Source: Micromonospora inyonensis | GTDB lineage: Bacteria > Actinomycetota > Actinomycetes > Mycobacteriales > Micromonosporaceae | NCBI RefSeq assembly: GCF_900091415.1 | Contig: NZ_FMHU01000001.1 | Location: forward strand, 682,001-746,000 | Direction of reading: 5' to 3' | DNA length: 64,000 nucleotides | Shown here: piece by piece, positions 18,169 through 25,918 of the stretch | How the letters are laid out: each line of letters begins with the position of its first letter | Numbering within the stretch: the first letter of the stretch is position 1 | The notes under the pieces: model-generated | The model's database searches: none | Told to the model about the DNA's origin: nothing | The model's input: only the letters and a program-made list of their open reading frames with translations | Translations under genes and position numbers: made by a program

Positions 18169-19131
18169 TCAGGTCACGACGCGGACGGCGGCGGTCAGGA
18201 CGAGCTGGCCGAGCGCGACCGGCACGAGGACCAGCCAGCAGAGGCGCTGGAGCTGGTCCTCGCGGAGCCGTGGGTACGACACCCGGAGCCAGATGATCAC
18301 GAACGAGACGGCGAAGACCTTCAGCAGCGTCCAGAGCCAGCCGAGGTAGGCGTCGCCGAAGGGGCCCTGCCAGCCGCCGAGGAAGAGCACGGTGGTGAGC
18401 GCGGCGATCACCACGATGCCGACGTACTCGGCGAGGAGGAAGAAGGCGAACCGCAGGCCGGTGTACTCGGTCATGTAGCCGAAGACCAGCTCGGAGTCGG
18501 CGATCGGCATGTCGAAGGGGGGCCGCCGGATCTCGGCGAGCCCGGCGACGAAGAACACCACCATCGCGGGGGCCTGCCAGAGCAGCCACCACGGTCGCCA
18601 CGCCTCGACGATGCCGGAGAGGCTGAGCGTGCCGGCCGCCATCGCCACCGACGCGGCGGCCAGCACCAGCGGCAGCTCGTAGCCGAGCAGCTGGGCCGCG
18701 CCGCGCAGGCCGCCGAGGAGGCTGTACTTGTTGGCCGACGCCCAGGCCGACATGAGCACCGCCACCACCCCGACCCCGACCACGGCCAGGACGAAGAAGA
18801 GGCCGATGTCCAGCGGTTGGCCGACCAGGTCGCCGGGGCCGAGGGGGATCACCAGCAGGGCCAGCAGGTACGGCACCAGCGCCACCACCGGGGCCAGCCG
18901 GAACACCGGCCGGTCCGCCTCGCGCGGGGTGACGTCCTCCTTCTGCACGAACTTGATGCCGTCGGCGACGAGTTGCGCCCAGCCGTGGAACCCACCGGCG
19001 TACATCGGACCGAGCCGACCCTGCATGTGGGCCATCACCTTGTGCTCGGCCTGCCCCACCACCAGCGGCAGGACCAGGAAGGCGGCGAGCACTCCGGCCA
19101 CCCGCAGGGTCAGCTCCAGCCAGAGCGGCAT
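18169..19131 (-). CDS. nuoH: NADH-quinone oxidoreductase subunit H
   Basis: 320 residues from ATG 19131, which overlaps the nuoC stop by one base (TGATG). Eight spans. Conserved quinone-chamber sequences are RLGPMYAGGFHGWAQLVADG and KFVQKEDVTPREADRPVF, with EIRRPPFDMPIADSELVFGY following. NuoH anchors the peripheral arm and forms most of the quinone channel with NuoB and NuoD. NuoD is not encoded in this window. Confidence 0.94.
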   Translation of the reverse strand: MPLWLELTLRVAGVLAAFLVLPLVVGQAEHKVMAHMQGRLGPMYAGGFHGWAQLVADGIKFVQKEDVTPREADRPVFRLAPVVALVPYLLALLVIPLGPGDLVGQPLDIGLFFVLAVVGVGVVAVLMSAWASANKYSLLGGLRGAAQLLGYELPLVLAAASVAMAAGTLSLSGIVEAWRPWWLLWQAPAMVVFFVAGLAEIRRPPFDMPIADSELVFGYMTEYTGLRFAFFLLAEYVGIVVIAALTTVLFLGGWQGPFGDAYLGWLWTLLKVFAVSFVIIWLRVSYPRLREDQLQRLCWLVLVPVALGQLVLTAAVRVVT

Positions 19132-19733
19132 CAGACCGTACCCCCGCCGCCCGGGGTTGGCGTCGAGCCCCACTCCCCGGGTGCGGGGACACCCGGCGGG
19201 CGGACCGCCCGTCGGCCACCGCCGGCCACCGACTCGCCCGGTTCCTTCGCCCCGGGCCAGGGTTTCGCCACCCGGGAGGCGAGCACGAACTCCTTGCGCA
19301 GCGGATGCCCCTCGAACTGCGGTGGCAACAGCAGCGGGCGGAGCGGCCCGTGCCCGGCGAACCCGATGCCGAACATCTCGTACGTCTCCCGCTCGTGCCA
19401 GGCCGCGCCGGGATAGACGTCCACCACCGACGTCACCTCGGCGGCCTCCCGGGGCACCCGGGTACGCACCAGGAGCCCGTGCCGGTGTGTGGTCGACCAG
19501 AGGTGGGCCACCACGTCGAAGCCGCCGTCCAACTCGTCGACGGCGGAGAGCCAGTCGAAGAAGTCGCAGGCCAGCTCGGCGTCGTCCCGTGCCGCGCGCA
19601 GCGCGTCCCGCCAGCGGGCCGGCGGCACGTCGACGGTCGCGCGGGCGTACGCCTGGCCGCCGGAGATGCCCGCGACCGCCGCCTCGTCCGCGACCAGCTC
19701 GACCAGCCGCCGCCCGACCCCCTCCGCCTCCAT
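19131..19733 (-). CDS. nuoC: NADH-quinone oxidoreductase subunit C
   Basis: 200 residues. The 30-kDa subunit domain covers roughly 45-155: ACDFFDWLSAVDEL, VDVYPGAAWHERETYEMFGI (the family signature) and EGHPLRKEF. A Pro/Gly-rich tail of about 35 residues follows, ending GSTPTPGGGGTV. It is a separate gene, not the NuoCD fusion of E. coli. It is coupled to nuoH; the expected next gene nuoD is absent here. Confidence 0.92.
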   Translation of the reverse strand: MEAEGVGRRLVELVADEAAVAGISGGQAYARATVDVPPARWRDALRAARDDAELACDFFDWLSAVDELDGGFDVVAHLWSTTHRHGLLVRTRVPREAAEVTSVVDVYPGAAWHERETYEMFGIGFAGHGPLRPLLLPPQFEGHPLRKEFVLASRVAKPWPGAKEPGESVAGGGRRAVRPPGVPAPGEWGSTPTPGGGGTV

Positions 19734-19887
19734 GCCCCGATCCTATGGCCCGCCCCGGCTCCGCACCTCACCCCCACTCGTCCGTCGTGACGGTGACGGT
19801 GCCCCGTCTCCCGGGTCGCCCCACCGACTTCATGATCATCTGAGGTAACGCGGTGTACGTGAGGGTGGGAACGGGGAGGATCGGAGA

Positions 19888-20934
19888 GTGCGGGCGATAA
19901 CGGTGGCACCCGGGGTGGCGGACTCTCTCCGGCTGGACGAGGCGTGGCCGGAACCGCACCCCGAGGAAGGTGCGATCCTGGTTGAGGCGCTCGCCGTGGG
20001 CATCTGCGGCACCGACCACGAGATCATCGCCGGGGAGTTCGGCGAGGCCCCCCCGGACACCGACCGCCTCGTGATCGGGCACGAGTCGCTGGGCCGGGTG
20101 CTGGAGGACCCGACCGGCAGCCTGCACCCCGGCGACCTGGTCGCCGGGATCGTCCGGCGTCCCGACCCGGTGCCCTGCGCGAACTGCGCCGTCGACGAGT
20201 GGGACATGTGCCGCAACGGCCAGTACACCGAGCACGGCATCAAGGCGCTGTCCGGCTTCGCCCGGGAGCGCTGGCGGATCCCACCGAAGTTCGCGATCGG
20301 CCTGGACCCCGACCTGGCGCACGTCGGGATGCTCCTGGAACCGGCCAGCGTGGTGGCCAAGGCGTGGGACCACATCGACCGGATCAGCCGGCGCGCCGAG
20401 TGGCAGCCGCAGACCGCCCTGGTCGCCGGGGCGGGGCCGATCGGGCTGCTCGCCGCACTGCTGGCCAGCCAGCGCGGGCTGACCGTGCACGTGCTGGACC
20501 GCGCCCCGACCGGACCGAAACCGGCGCTGGTGGCGGCGCTCGGCGCGACGTACCACACGGGCACCGTCAACGAGCTGGACTTCGAACCCGACATCGCCCT
20601 GGAGTGCACCGGCGCGCCGAGCGTGGTGCTGGAGGTGATGTGCAAGGCCGCCCCGGTCGGCATCGTCTGCCTCACCGGCGTCTCCAGCGGCGGACGCATC
20701 ATCAACTTCGACGCGGGCGCGCTGAACCGGACCCTGGTGCTGGAGAACCACGTCGTCTTCGGCTCGGTGAACGCCAACCGCCGGCACTGGAAACTGGCCG
20801 CCGAAGCCCTCGGCCGGGCCGACCCGTCCTGGCTCGGCAGCCTGGTCACCCGCCGCATCCCGGTCGAGGCGTACGCCGAGGCGTACCGCCCCGGCCCGGA
20901 CGACATCAAGGTGGTGCTGGAGTTCGCCCGCTGA
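19888..20934 (+). CDS. Zinc-dependent glucose 1-dehydrogenase-like alcohol dehydrogenase (MDR)
   Basis: 348 residues from GTG 19888. Catalytic zinc site: CGTDHE and GHESLG. A Cys cluster CANCAVDEWDMC (about 93-104) marks the structural lobe. The Rossmann motif GAGPIGLLAALLA starts near residue 180. The C-terminal half with NANRRHWKLAAEAL is the signature of glucose dehydrogenase-type MDR enzymes, which oxidise glucose or related aldoses with NAD(P). Substrate not proven. Divergent from nuoC. Confidence 0.86.
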   Translation: MRAITVAPGVADSLRLDEAWPEPHPEEGAILVEALAVGICGTDHEIIAGEFGEAPPDTDRLVIGHESLGRVLEDPTGSLHPGDLVAGIVRRPDPVPCANCAVDEWDMCRNGQYTEHGIKALSGFARERWRIPPKFAIGLDPDLAHVGMLLEPASVVAKAWDHIDRISRRAEWQPQTALVAGAGPIGLLAALLASQRGLTVHVLDRAPTGPKPALVAALGATYHTGTVNELDFEPDIALECTGAPSVVLEVMCKAAPVGIVCLTGVSSGGRIINFDAGALNRTLVLENHVVFGSVNANRRHWKLAAEALGRADPSWLGSLVTRRIPVEAYAEAYRPGPDDIKVVLEFAR

Positions 20935-20998
20935 CCGGTCGGCCCAGGTCGGCGGGCCGGACCCGTCGACCGGTCGGCCCAGGTCGGCGGGCCGGACC
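20933..20998. repeat. 31-bp direct repeat, two perfect copies 35 bp apart
   Basis: 20933-20963 and 20968-20998 are identical 31-mers beginning GACCGGTCGGCCCAGG and ending GGGCCGGACC. The first copy begins at the dehydrogenase stop codon. They lie between convergent genes and contain GC-rich inverted segments (GGTCGGCCC), so they may form a composite transcription stop that arose by duplication. Confidence 0.9.
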
Positions 20999-21071
20999 GG
21001 CGGGAGCAGCCGGTCACGACCTCGGCGTGCGGGTCGCTGTCCCAGGTGATGCCGGCGGAGCAGGCGGAGTT

Positions 21072-22388
21072 CTACAGGCCGGGCAGCTGGCCGTTGCGGA
21101 ACAGGTCGACGAAGAGCTGGTGGTCCCGGCGGGCCTGGAGCCCGTACACGTGGGCGAACTCCGTCAGGTACGTCACAAAGCCCTGCTCGTCGGCCTCGAC
21201 GGCGGCGACGATCGCCTCCTCGGTGGAGTAGTCGACCAGGTCGTGGCTGGACTCGTCGTCGGCGACCGAGTGCATCCGGGCGACCGCCCGGCCCAGGTCG
21301 GCGACCACCCCGGCCAGCTCCTCCGGCTCGTTGACGTCGGCCCAGTCCAGGTCGGCGGCGTACGGCGAGACCTCGGCGACCAGCTGGCCCACCCCGTTCA
21401 GCTCGGTGAAGCCCAGCCACGGGTCGGCGTGGGCCTGGAGCGCCCGCTGCGACTCGGCCGTCCGGTGCCCCTGGTGCGTGAAATAGGCACGGACGCCCTC
21501 GTCGTCGATGTGCCGGGCCACGGCGGGCACCTGGGCCTGCTTCATGTAGATGACGACGTCGTTCTCCAGCGCCTGGGTGTGCCCCTCCAGCAGGAGGTTG
21601 TACGACGGCAGCCCGGCCGAGCCGATACCCACGCCCTTGCGCAGCACCACGTCCTTGACGTGCGCGGAGACCGGGCGCAGCCGGGCACTGGAGGCGGGCA
21701 GCGTGTCCAGGTACCGGTGGAACGCCTGGCAGACCGCCTCCCGGGTGGCCGCGTCGACCTCGTAGACCCCGTCGCCGAGGGAGAACCGGCGCTCGTAGTT
21801 GTCGATGGTGGTCTGCGCGGCGAGCAGGTCGACCCGGGTGTTCAACCGGGCCTGCTGGAGCACGTGGCGCAGCACGCCGTCGGCGTTCTCCAGGGTGATC
21901 GAGCCGATCGCGTCGTCCCCACCCTGCGCGATGGCCCGCAGCTCGGTCAGGTACGACCGGGCGAAGGTCTCCACCAGGCCGGTGATCACCTGGTCGGAGA
22001 GGGCCTTGGCGTACCCGATCAGCGCCACGCTCGCCACGAACCGCTTGAGGTCCCAGGAGAACGGACCGACGTACGCCTCGTCGAAGTCGTTGACGTTGAA
22101 CACCAGCTGCCCGGAGGCGTTCATGTAGGTGCCGAAATTCTCCGCGTGCAGGTCACCGTGGATCCACACCCGGCTGGTCCGCTCGTCGAGGAAGCGGTCG
22201 TCGGCGTACTCGCCGACCTGGTCGGCGTAGAAGAGGGAGGCGCTGCCCCGGTAGAAGGCGAACGGCGAGGCGGCCATCTTGCGGAACTTGCGTCGGAAGG
22301 CCGCCGGGTCGAGGGCCATCGACGCCCCGAACTCCTCGATCAGGACGTCGACGATGTGGGCGGAACGGCGGTCCAGGGTCTGACTCAT
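21072..22388 (-). CDS. DUF2252 family protein
   Basis: 438 residues, normal family length. Hallmarks: SPFAFYRGSASLFYADQ, VWIHGDLHAENFGTY and NVNDFDEAYVGPFSWDLKR. The H-G-D-x-H-x-x-N and N-D-F-D motifs recall the catalytic loop and metal-binding Asp of aminoglycoside-phosphotransferase/kinase folds, so a small-molecule or protein kinase-like activity is possible, though the family is uncharacterised. The gene is monocistronic between convergent neighbours. Confidence 0.88.
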   Translation of the reverse strand: MSQTLDRRSAHIVDVLIEEFGASMALDPAAFRRKFRKMAASPFAFYRGSASLFYADQVGEYADDRFLDERTSRVWIHGDLHAENFGTYMNASGQLVFNVNDFDEAYVGPFSWDLKRFVASVALIGYAKALSDQVITGLVETFARSYLTELRAIAQGGDDAIGSITLENADGVLRHVLQQARLNTRVDLLAAQTTIDNYERRFSLGDGVYEVDAATREAVCQAFHRYLDTLPASSARLRPVSAHVKDVVLRKGVGIGSAGLPSYNLLLEGHTQALENDVVIYMKQAQVPAVARHIDDEGVRAYFTHQGHRTAESQRALQAHADPWLGFTELNGVGQLVAEVSPYAADLDWADVNEPEELAGVVADLGRAVARMHSVADDESSHDLVDYSTEEAIVAAVEADEQGFVTYLTEFAHVYGLQARRDHQLFVDLFRNGQLPGL

Positions 22389-22426
22389 GGACGCCCACGC
22401 TAGCCCCCGCCCACCACGGTCCCCGA

Positions 22427-22672
22427 CTACCCCCGGGCGTGCACCCAGCCGACGAAGCGTTCGGTCAGGTCGCCGGGCGGCGCACCCCCGTCGAGCTGGG
22501 CAAGCTGCTCGACGGCCTCCGCCTGGAGCGCCGCCAGGTGCAGCGCCAACGCTACCCGGTCACCCCGGAACTCCCCGAGCAGCCGCAGCTTCGCCGGGGA
22601 GCAGGGCCAGGCGATTCCGCACGCCCGGCAACGCCAGGTCGGACGGCTCGGCAGATGCGGCCAGAACCTCAT
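22427..22672 (-). CDS. Small Cys-motif protein (often labelled flavin reductase)
   Basis: 81 residues. It contains RPTWRCRACGIAWPCSPAK, a C-x2-C-x5-C pattern followed by a helical stretch ending ERFVGWVHARG. Relatives are common in actinobacteria and are sometimes annotated as flavin reductase, but no flavin-binding feature is visible, so I treat the function as unknown. ATG 22672 overlaps the stop of the upstream gene (ATGA). The pair faces a divergent helix-turn-helix gene. Confidence 0.72.
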   Translation of the reverse strand: MRFWPHLPSRPTWRCRACGIAWPCSPAKLRLLGEFRGDRVALALHLAALQAEAVEQLAQLDGGAPPGDLTERFVGWVHARG

Positions 22673-23103
22673 CGCGGCACCCGTGATCCCCGCTCCCGGG
22701 CACCCGGCACCCGTGCGTCGCGGGCACCCCGGGCCGGGCGGCGGGCCGCCGGCACGGACGGGGCGTCGAGCCACCGCAGCCCCTCGCGCTGCGCGAAGAA
22801 CTCACGCTTGGCGACCGCCTCACCCCGGGCGTCCAGCTCGTACGCCTCGATCCAGACCCAACCGTCGTACGTGGGCCGGTCGGCCAAGTGCCGGATTACC
22901 CGTACCACGATCGGGCGGACGAACTGCACACTCGCCGCCCGGGTCAGGTGCAGCAGGTCACCCCCCTTGATCGGCCGTTCCCCCTTCACCACCGGCCCCC
23001 GTTCCTGGGCCGGTACGGGCGCACCCCGACCGCCGGGGAGGTGAACCGGTCCGGGCAGGGTGCCGGCAGGCCACACGAGCAACGCCGCCACCACGATCGC
23101 CAC
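22669..23103 (-). CDS. Conserved hypothetical protein with N-terminal hydrophobic segment
   Basis: 144 residues from GTG 23103. A hydrophobic start (MAIVVAALLVWPAGTLPGPV) may be a signal or anchor. The core GGDLLHLTRAASVQFVRP and TYDGWVWIEAYELDARGEA is recognisable in other actinomycetes but has no known role. The C-terminus is basic and repetitive. It is coupled to the downstream small Cys protein and divergent from the helix-turn-helix gene at 23242, a recurring three-gene arrangement. The start codon is the least certain part. Confidence 0.65.
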   Translation of the reverse strand: MAIVVAALLVWPAGTLPGPVHLPGGRGAPVPAQERGPVVKGERPIKGGDLLHLTRAASVQFVRPIVVRVIRHLADRPTYDGWVWIEAYELDARGEAVAKREFFAQREGLRWLDAPSVPAARRPARGARDARVPGARERGSRVPR

Positions 23104-23180
23104 GTCCGCCGATGCCGAGGAGCCAGCGGTACGGGTTTTCTTCTACGGAGAGTGGGCACACCGACACACTGACGGGTAGT

Positions 23181-23234
23181 TGACGACTCGTCACCCCCTC
23201 CGGTGACAACTCGCCAACTCATGTCACCGGAGGG
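23181..23234. promoter_or_regulatory. Palindrome plus hairpin that overlaps the downstream ribosome binding site
   Basis: TGACGA-C-TCGTCA (23181-23193) is a perfect 13-bp palindrome. Immediately after it CCCTCCGGTGACA (23196-23208) pairs perfectly with TGTCACCGGAGGG (23222-23234) across 13 bases. The right arm contains GGAGGG, the probable ribosome binding site of the gene at 23242. In RNA the hairpin would hide that site; in DNA both could be protein-binding sites in this divergent promoter region. Confidence 0.7.
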
Positions 23235-23241
23235 TCCGCCC

Positions 23242-23436
23242 GTGCGAGTCATGGCGCTAGCGGAAGTCGCCGCCCACCTGGGCGTCTCGCGTCAACGCGC
23301 CGCGATCCTGGTGGACCGCCCCGACTTCCCCGCCCCGATCGACACCCTCAGCGTCGGCCGCATCTGGGACGCCGCCGAGGTCCGGGCGTACGCGGCCCGA
23401 CGCAACCGGCACCTCGCCGACGACGAGCCCACCTGA
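23242..23436 (+). CDS. Small helix-turn-helix DNA-binding protein (AlpA/MerR-like)
   Basis: 64 residues from GTG 23242, chosen for the GGAGGG 7-8 bases upstream; ATG 23221 and ATG 23251 are in-frame alternatives. The core MALAEVAAHLGVSRQRAAIL is a helix-turn-helix, followed by the wing VGRIWDAAEVRAYAARR. Such proteins usually act as excisionase-like or small regulatory factors. No integrase is nearby, so a local repressor of the divergent operon is more likely. The adjacent palindrome is a plausible target. Confidence 0.72.
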   Translation: MRVMALAEVAAHLGVSRQRAAILVDRPDFPAPIDTLSVGRIWDAAEVRAYAARRNRHLADDEPT

Positions 23437-23600
23437 CTTATCCGCTGCGGGAACGACCGCCTGCCGGCCCGCAAGTCGAATACCCAGGCCCCGCATCTCG
23501 AACACGACGGTGCCGCAGATCGACAGCGTGCCTGCTCGCAGAGCAAAACCGTGCCGGTTAGCACTTCAGCCGTAGCTGTGTGACCGGAAGAGATAGCCGG

Positions 23601-23717
23601 ATGGCTGACGCGGTCCGTGGGGACCTGTTCGGCTACGTCGCCGAGCATCCCGGCCACGACGACGGAGTCCTCATCGTTGACGAGACGGGAAGGTTGCGCA
23701 GCTCGTCAGGCCGATGA
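23601..23717 (+). pseudogene. Remnant of an IS701-family transposase
   Basis: A 38-codon open stretch reads DAVRGDLFGYVAEHP followed by GVLIVDETGRL. This matches what I recall of the first catalytic-Asp region of IS701-type transposases (DAVRDEVRAYVVEHL and VLVVDETG). It stops at TGA 23715-23717, just before the nuoB stop codon on the other strand. Nothing else of the IS is recognisable, so it is a short relic. The rest of the gap 23437-23722 shows no gene. Confidence 0.6.
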
Positions 23718-23722
23718 GCGGG

Positions 23723-24301
23723 TCAGCGGGTGTGCTGCTCGTCCGGAGGGCGGACGACCGGCGCGGTGAGCGACTCGACCGGGCGGGACGGCGACGGAGC
23801 GTCCGCCGGGGATGCCAGCGGGTCCGGGCGCGGGACCCCGCCGATCCCGGACTGCTCGGCGGCGATCTTCTCCTGGAGACGCAGGATGCCGTGCAGCAGC
23901 GCCTCCGGTCGGGGCGGGCAGCCGGGCACGTAGACGTCGACCGGGATGAGCTGGTCGACCCCCTTGGTCACCGAGTACGAGTCCCAGTACGGCCCACCGC
24001 AGTTGGAGCAGGCCCCGAACGAGATGACGTACTTTGGCTCGGGCATCTGGTCGTAGAGGCGCTTGATCGCCGGGGCCATCTTGTCGGTGACCGTGCCGGA
24101 GACCACCATCAGGTCCGCCTGCCGGGGGCCGTGCGCGAAGGGGATCACGCCGAGCCGCATGAAGTCGTGCCGGCCCATGCTGGTGGCGATGAACTCGATC
24201 GCGCAGCAGGCCAGCCCGAAGTTGAAGACCCAGAGCGAGTAGCGGCGGCCCCAGTTGAGCACGAAGCGGATCGGCTCACCGAGCACTCCCGGCAGCTGCA
24301 C
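23723..24301 (-). CDS. nuoB: NADH-quinone oxidoreductase subunit B
   Basis: 192 residues from GTG 24301 (GGAGGAG six bases upstream); GTG 24328 is an in-frame alternative. The cluster N2 ligands are intact: GLACCAIEF (tandem cysteines), GACSNCGG and [13 protein letters not shown] Pro/Ser-rich tail of about 40 residues ([16 protein letters not shown]) extends past the usual end. NuoB passes electrons from cluster N2 to quinone at the NuoD interface. It stands alone, 4 kb from nuoC-H, and no NuoA or NuoD is seen beside it. Confidence 0.93.
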   Translation of the reverse strand: MQLPGVLGEPIRFVLNWGRRYSLWVFNFGLACCAIEFIATSMGRHDFMRLGVIPFAHGPRQADLMVVSGTVTDKMAPAIKRLYDQMPEPKYVISFGACSNCGGPYWDSYSVTKGVDQLIPVDVYVPGCPPRPEALLHGILRLQEKIAAEQSGIGGVPRPDPLASPADAPSPSRPVESLTAPVVRPPDEQHTR

Positions 24302-24409
24302 CCCGGTCTCCTCCCGTGTCCTGCGCACCGACAGTCAACCACAGCGCCCCGGCGGTCTCCTCCGGCAACCGGCGCGACGCCCCGTCCAGCGGGCGCCGCC
24401 CGGCGTGAC

Positions 24410-25918
24410 TCAGTGGGCCGGACGCTGGAGCAGACCGACGAACTCGATCAGCAGTCGCTCCCGCAGGGCCGGCGGCGCGGCGTTGAGCAGGGTGTTCACC
24501 GTCGCCATCCGGTCCGGCGCCCCGGTCCCGCCGCCCATGCCCAGGCTGGCGGCCAGCCCGGCGACCAGGTCCGGGGTGAGCGCCTCGGGCGGCAGGCCGG
24601 ACGCCATCGCCAGCAGCTCCTCCGGCAACCTGACCGGGCCGGTCGCCCGCGTCGCCGCCACCGCGTCGGCGAGGTCCTCGCGGAACTCGGCCACCCTCGG
24701 GGCCACCGAGGCGGTCACCGTCAGGTGGACGCTCGCGGGCAGCTCGCCGTACGCCATCTGGGGTTGGGTGTGCCAGCCCCGGACGGTCAACTCGTCGACC
24801 AGGACGAAGAGGTCGAGCCCCGGGTCCTCGCTGGTGAAGCAGACGACGGTGGACTCCGGTTCGGCCATCAGCCGCAGCCCCTCGGTCGCCCGCACCGCCG
24901 CCGCCAGGTCGCGGACCGCCTCGACGGTACGGGCGGCCAGCTCGACGTAACCGGCGTCGCCGACGTGCCGCAGGGTGGCGTACGCGGCGGCGATCGGCCC
25001 GCCGGAACGGGTAGAGGCGATCCCCGGGTTGATCATGGTGTAGCCCGGCCAGCCGGCGAAGGCGAAGTACTGCGGGGCGCGCAACGCCGGGTCCCGGTGC
25101 AGGAGCACCGACACCCCCTTCGGGGCGTACGCGTACTTGTGCAGGTCCACCGAGATCGAGGTGACCCCGGGCACGGAGAGGTCGAACCGGGGCACCGGCA
25201 GGCCGAGCCGACGCAGGTAGGGCAGGGTCCAGCCACCGAAGCAGGCATCCACGTGGCAGCGCACCCCGGACCGGGCGGCCACCTCGGCGATTCCCTCCAC
25301 CGGGTCGACGACCCCGTGCGCGTACGAGGGCGCGGAGCAGGCCACCAGCACCGTCTCCGGGCGGATCGCGGCGGCCACGTCGGCCACCTCCGGGCGCAGC
25401 GTCTCCGGCGAGACGGGCACCGGGTCGAGCGCCACCCGCAGGTAGTGCGCCGCCTTGGCGAACGCCGCGTGCGCGCTGACCGGCACCACCACGCGCGGCT
25501 CGGCGGTGTCCGGGCGGGCGTCCCGGGCCGCCTTCACGGCCAGGATCAGCGACTCGGTACCCCCGCTGGTGACACTGCCCACCGCGTCCGGGGCGGCCGT
25601 GCCCGGCCCACCGCCGAGCAGCTGCACCGCTGCTGCGACCAGGGCGTTCTCCATCGCCAGCAGGGAGGGGAAGGCGGTCGGGTCGAGCCCGTTGACGTGC
25701 GCGCTGCCCGCGTGGGCGGCGCTGGTCAGCTCGTCCAGGCCGGGCACCGCCGGGTCGTAGACGTAGGCGAAGAGGCGTCCGCCGTGGGTGGGCCGGTCGG
25801 CGGCCCGCAGCGCCCGGATCTCCGCGAGCACCTGCTCCGCCGGTACGCCCTGCGCCGGCAACGCCGGAGGCACCGCGCCCGTCGGGCCGGTCGCAGCCGT
25901 CCTCGCCTCGTCGGTCAT
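24410..25918 (-). CDS. PLP-dependent decarboxylase/lyase (sphingosine-1-phosphate lyase-like)
   Basis: 502 residues. The fold-type I PLP core has the PLP lysine in VDLHKYAYAPKG (K261), HVDACFGGW with the Asp that pairs with the pyridine nitrogen (about 224), and TSGGTESLILAVKAA. The sequence is closer to sphingosine-1-phosphate lyase and tyrosine decarboxylase-like enzymes than to DOPA decarboxylase. ATG 25918 overlaps the stop of the upstream transporter (ATGA), so the pair is co-translated and the transporter may handle its substrate or product. Substrate unknown. Confidence 0.85.
   Translation of the reverse strand: MTDEARTAATGPTGAVPPALPAQGVPAEQVLAEIRALRAADRPTHGGRLFAYVYDPAVPGLDELTSAAHAGSAHVNGLDPTAFPSLLAMENALVAAAVQLLGGGPGTAAPDAVGSVTSGGTESLILAVKAARDARPDTAEPRVVVPVSAHAAFAKAAHYLRVALDPVPVSPETLRPEVADVAAAIRPETVLVACSAPSYAHGVVDPVEGIAEVAARSGVRCHVDACFGGWTLPYLRRLGLPVPRFDLSVPGVTSISVDLHKYAYAPKGVSVLLHRDPALRAPQYFAFAGWPGYTMINPGIASTRSGGPIAAAYATLRHVGDAGYVELAARTVEAVRDLAAAVRATEGLRLMAEPESTVVCFTSEDPGLDLFVLVDELTVRGWHTQPQMAYGELPASVHLTVTASVAPRVAEFREDLADAVAATRATGPVRLPEELLAMASGLPPEALTPDLVAGLAASLGMGGGTGAPDRMATVNTLLNAAPPALRERLLIEFVGLLQRPAH

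Noticed and set aside
19768..21420. 550-codon minus-strand frame opposite the glucose dehydrogenase
   Set aside because: Composition is shadow-like; the plus-strand dehydrogenase has complete motifs in the same region.
20199..22403. 734-codon plus-strand frame
   Set aside because: It is the antisense of the DUF2252 gene and the shifted dehydrogenase; Val/Asp/Arg/Gly-rich low complexity.
22387..22686. Plus-strand frame opposite the small Cys protein
   Set aside because: Pro/Arg/Ala-rich shadow; the minus-strand pair is coupled by ATGA and has conserved sequence.
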